A stretch of DNA of 6,275 nt from Acidobacteriota bacterium. Lineage in GTDB: Bacteria > Acidobacteriota > Terriglobia > Acidiferrales > UBA7541. Below the pieces are notes generated by a model. The model did not search any database. It saw only the letters and a list, made by a program, of their open reading frames with translations, and was not told where the DNA came from. Positions 5,049 through 6,275 of the stretch are shown here, one piece after another; within the stretch, counting starts at the first letter, position 1; each line of letters opens with the position of its first letter. A program made the position numbers and the translations under genes. The stretch is taken from contig PKUY01000062.1 in the NCBI GenBank assembly GCA_003131705.1, forward strand, positions 36,287 through 42,561, given 5' to 3'.

Positions 5049-5939
5049 GTGCAGAAAAGTTATTCTCTATTTTTCGTGGTGCTGCTTCTGGCTCACGTAG
5101 CAGCGGGCCAGACCGGCGGCGCTCAAGCAACCGCTGCTCCGCCTGAACAGCAGACCGCGCAGCAGGCGGCTGAGACTTCGAACTTCACATCCGCGAAAGG
5201 GTTTGTGCTGGAAGACGCGACGCCGGTAAAGGTGCGATTCAATCGGACTGTTTCTTCCGCCGATGCGCACGTGGGAGATACCGTGGATTTCGAAGTCCTG
5301 CAAGACATCAGCGTGAACGGGACGCTCGTGATTCCCAAGGGCGGTTTTGCCTTCGGCACAGTTACCGAAGCTCAAGCGAAGCGAAGAATGGCGCGGGGAG
5401 GCAAACTTGAGATCAACATCGACTATGTAAAGTTACTGAGCAGCGAGAAGGCAGCCTTGCGTGCGGTGAAGGGAGGCAAGGGCGGGGGCCATACGGGCGC
5501 GATGACGGCGGGGATTGTGGCGACTAGCGTCGTGTTCTTCCCCGCAGCACCATTATTTCTGTTCATCCACGGCAAGGACATCACCCTTCCGAAGGGAGCG
5601 GAGTTCACGGCTTATATCAACGGAGACATGAAGCTCGACATTGCGAAATTTCAGCCGGCAGCGCCCGCGCTCCAACAAGGTACAAGCGCCAGCAGCCATG
5701 ATCAGAACGTCAGCACTGCGTCCGCCAAGCTGCAAATCGAATCAAGTCCGCCGGGCGCGGACATCGAGGTCGACGGTAGATTCGTCGGCAGTACGCCTTC
5801 TGACGTTCAGGTGGCGGAGGGCGATCATATAGTTGTCGTTAGGAAACCAGGATTCAAGAGCTGGGAGCGCAAACTGAAATCCAGCGCGGGCAGCAGCGTG
5901 CACATCGGAGCCGAACTGGAGAAGGTTGATACCCCCTAA
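5049..5939 (+). CDS. Secreted PEGA-domain protein
   Basis: The 296-residue product begins at a GTG with an excellent GGAGG six bases upstream. Residues 1-20 are a signal peptide (hydrophobic LFFVVLLLAHVAA, likely cleavage near AAG-Q), so the protein is exported. Residues 21-45 are Gln/Ala-rich linker. Residues about 46-200 look mostly beta: LEDATPVKVRFNRTVSSADAHVGD, then VNGTLVIPKGGFAFGTVTEAQ, then a Gly-rich turn (KGGKGGGHTG) and a hydrophobic stretch (TAGIVATSVVFFPAAPLFLFIHG, about 153-175) before ITLPKGAEFTAYINGD. That stretch could touch or cross a membrane. Residues about 226-292 are a PEGA repeat (LQIESSPPGADIEVDGRFVGSTP, then GDHIVVVRKPGF), a surface beta-sandwich module common in cell-envelope proteins, probably binding protein or glycan. 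Proteins of this build are frequent in Acidobacteriota, but I know of no assigned function. Gly/Pro in the 'IPKG' and 'LPKG' strands suggest a duplicated beta unit. Confidence 0.88.
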   Translation: MQKSYSLFFVVLLLAHVAAGQTGGAQATAAPPEQQTAQQAAETSNFTSAKGFVLEDATPVKVRFNRTVSSADAHVGDTVDFEVLQDISVNGTLVIPKGGFAFGTVTEAQAKRRMARGGKLEINIDYVKLLSSEKAALRAVKGGKGGGHTGAMTAGIVATSVVFFPAAPLFLFIHGKDITLPKGAEFTAYINGDMKLDIAKFQPAAPALQQGTSASSHDQNVSTASAKLQIESSPPGADIEVDGRFVGSTPSDVQVAEGDHIVVVRKPGFKSWERKLKSSAGSSVHIGAELEKVDTP

Positions 5940-5958
5940 ATGCTGAACTCTGCCCCAG

Positions 5959-6115
5959 AGTCGGCGTCACAGCTCAAAGTTGAGCGAAAAATTCGCTTTA
6001 CGACACGGCCAGCCGCGAAGCGGCGAAACAGGAAAGCCCGGCACGTGAGTGCCGGGAAGGCGGGAGCGGACAAATCGAGTCCCGTCAGGGACGGCACTAG
6101 GCTCTCACTGCCGAG
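5959..6115 (+). repeat. Structured repeat, copy B
   Basis: This aligns with copy A over 5966-6097 against 3071-3203 with only a 1-bp indel. It keeps the same hairpins: gctcaa-ag-ttgagc (5972-5985), gccgc-gaa-gcggc (6012-6024), cccggcac-gtga-gtgccggg (6038-6057) and gtccc-gtca-gggac (6080-6093). The terminal stem is also kept, with different bases: tcggcg (5961-5966) against tgccga (6109-6114). It begins 20 bases after the stop of the PEGA gene. It might act as a 3' hairpin for that transcript, although no T-run follows. No clear target duplication is visible, which fits an older insertion. Confidence 0.75.
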
Positions 6116-6194
6116 CCCTCCCCTCTTTCATCACGAACATCCATGACCGGCATCACAGACTCTCGACCAGTCCGGTGCGACACTATTCTCCTGA

Positions 6195-6250
6195 TTGGGG
6201 CAGTGAAGAGGCGTGTCCGTCAACCAGGACGGCTCTCGAAACTGCCCCAA
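6195..6250 (+). other. Long imperfect hairpin before the right edge
   Basis: The arms ttggggcagt (6195-6204) and actgccccaa (6241-6250) are perfectly complementary over 10 bp. The interior can pair further, with gtcc against ggac near the centre and agag against ctct outside it. Only a short tttt (6256-6259) follows, after aacca, so it is a poor intrinsic terminator. Its position just upstream of a boxA-like motif resembles the boxB hairpin of ribosomal RNA leaders. Confidence 0.55.
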
Positions 6251-6262
6251 AACCATTTTCAG

Positions 6263-6275
6263 CGCTCTTTGACAA
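6263..6275 (+). promoter_or_regulatory. boxA-like antitermination motif at the window edge
   Basis: The last 13 bases, cgctctttgacaa, match the E. coli rrn boxA (TGCTCTTTAACAA) at 11 positions, including the CTCTTT core. boxA in the nascent RNA binds NusB/NusE and allows long untranslated transcripts such as rRNA operons, and some CRISPR arrays, to be completed. The same bases contain TTGACA, so a -35 element is the competing explanation. Deciding between them needs the sequence beyond the edge. Confidence 0.45.

Larger units (their letters stand above)
5940..6275. other. 336-bp non-coding right end
   Basis: No gene is supported here on either strand. The 68-codon plus frame starting at 5940 runs through the structured repeat and has no family similarity. 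The stretch contains repeat copy B, a pyrimidine-rich segment (6116-6130), a long imperfect hairpin (6195-6250) and a boxA-like motif at the last bases. Confidence 0.7.

Noticed and set aside
5940..6146. A 68-codon open frame directly after the PEGA gene
   Set aside because: It lies almost wholly in structured repeat B. The other copy has a stop (TGA) in the matching frame and a 1-bp indel, so the repeat is not conserved as protein.

Overview
The window looks like chromosomal DNA of a soil-type Acidobacteriota (Koribacter/Terriglobia-like). This is inferred from the gene style (secreted SnoaL-like and PEGA proteins, a stand-alone SpoIIE-type phosphatase), the fairly high GC, and intergenic spaces full of short hairpin repeats of a kind I associate with that phylum. 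No marker gene proves the taxonomy.

Layout. Bases 1-387 hold a secreted SnoaL/DUF4440-like gene on the minus strand, cut by the left edge. Bases 388-667 are hairpins and simple repeats. Bases 668-1150 (minus) encode an unrecognised 160-residue protein. A sulfur-transfer locus on the plus strand covers 1321-4944: a decayed cysM-like cysteine synthase (1321-1631), a Mec/JAMM metalloprotease (1728-2162), a CysO-like ubiquitin-fold sulfur carrier (3367-3642) and a MoeZ-type E1-like adenylyltransferase/rhodanese (3760-4944). It is interrupted by a SpoIIE/RsbU-family phosphatase on the other strand (2170-2958) and by a structured repeat (3063-3222). A good sigma70-type promoter then drives a secreted PEGA-domain protein (5049-5939). 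The right end carries a second copy of the structured repeat (5959-6115), a long hairpin and a boxA-like motif at the very edge.

How it fits together. MoeZ would adenylate the carrier's C-terminal glycine and load sulfur from its rhodanese domain. A CysM-type enzyme would build cysteine on the thiocarboxylate, and Mec would release it, as in the mycobacterial Mec/CysO/CysM system. Here the CysM gene is a relic: it has an internal deletion that removes the SGNTG motif, a frameshift, and the loss of its last two thirds. The carrier ends in Gly-Gly-Cys rather than Gly-Gly, so the adjacent JAMM protease may be needed to mature it, as QbsD does for QbsE.

The most unusual non-coding feature is the pair of ~155-bp repeats. 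Both can fold into four hairpins closed by a terminal stem. Several differences between them are compensatory or wobble-preserving, and one copy has 14-bp terminal inverted repeats flanked by a 6-bp direct repeat. It looks like a small non-autonomous mobile element with conserved secondary structure.
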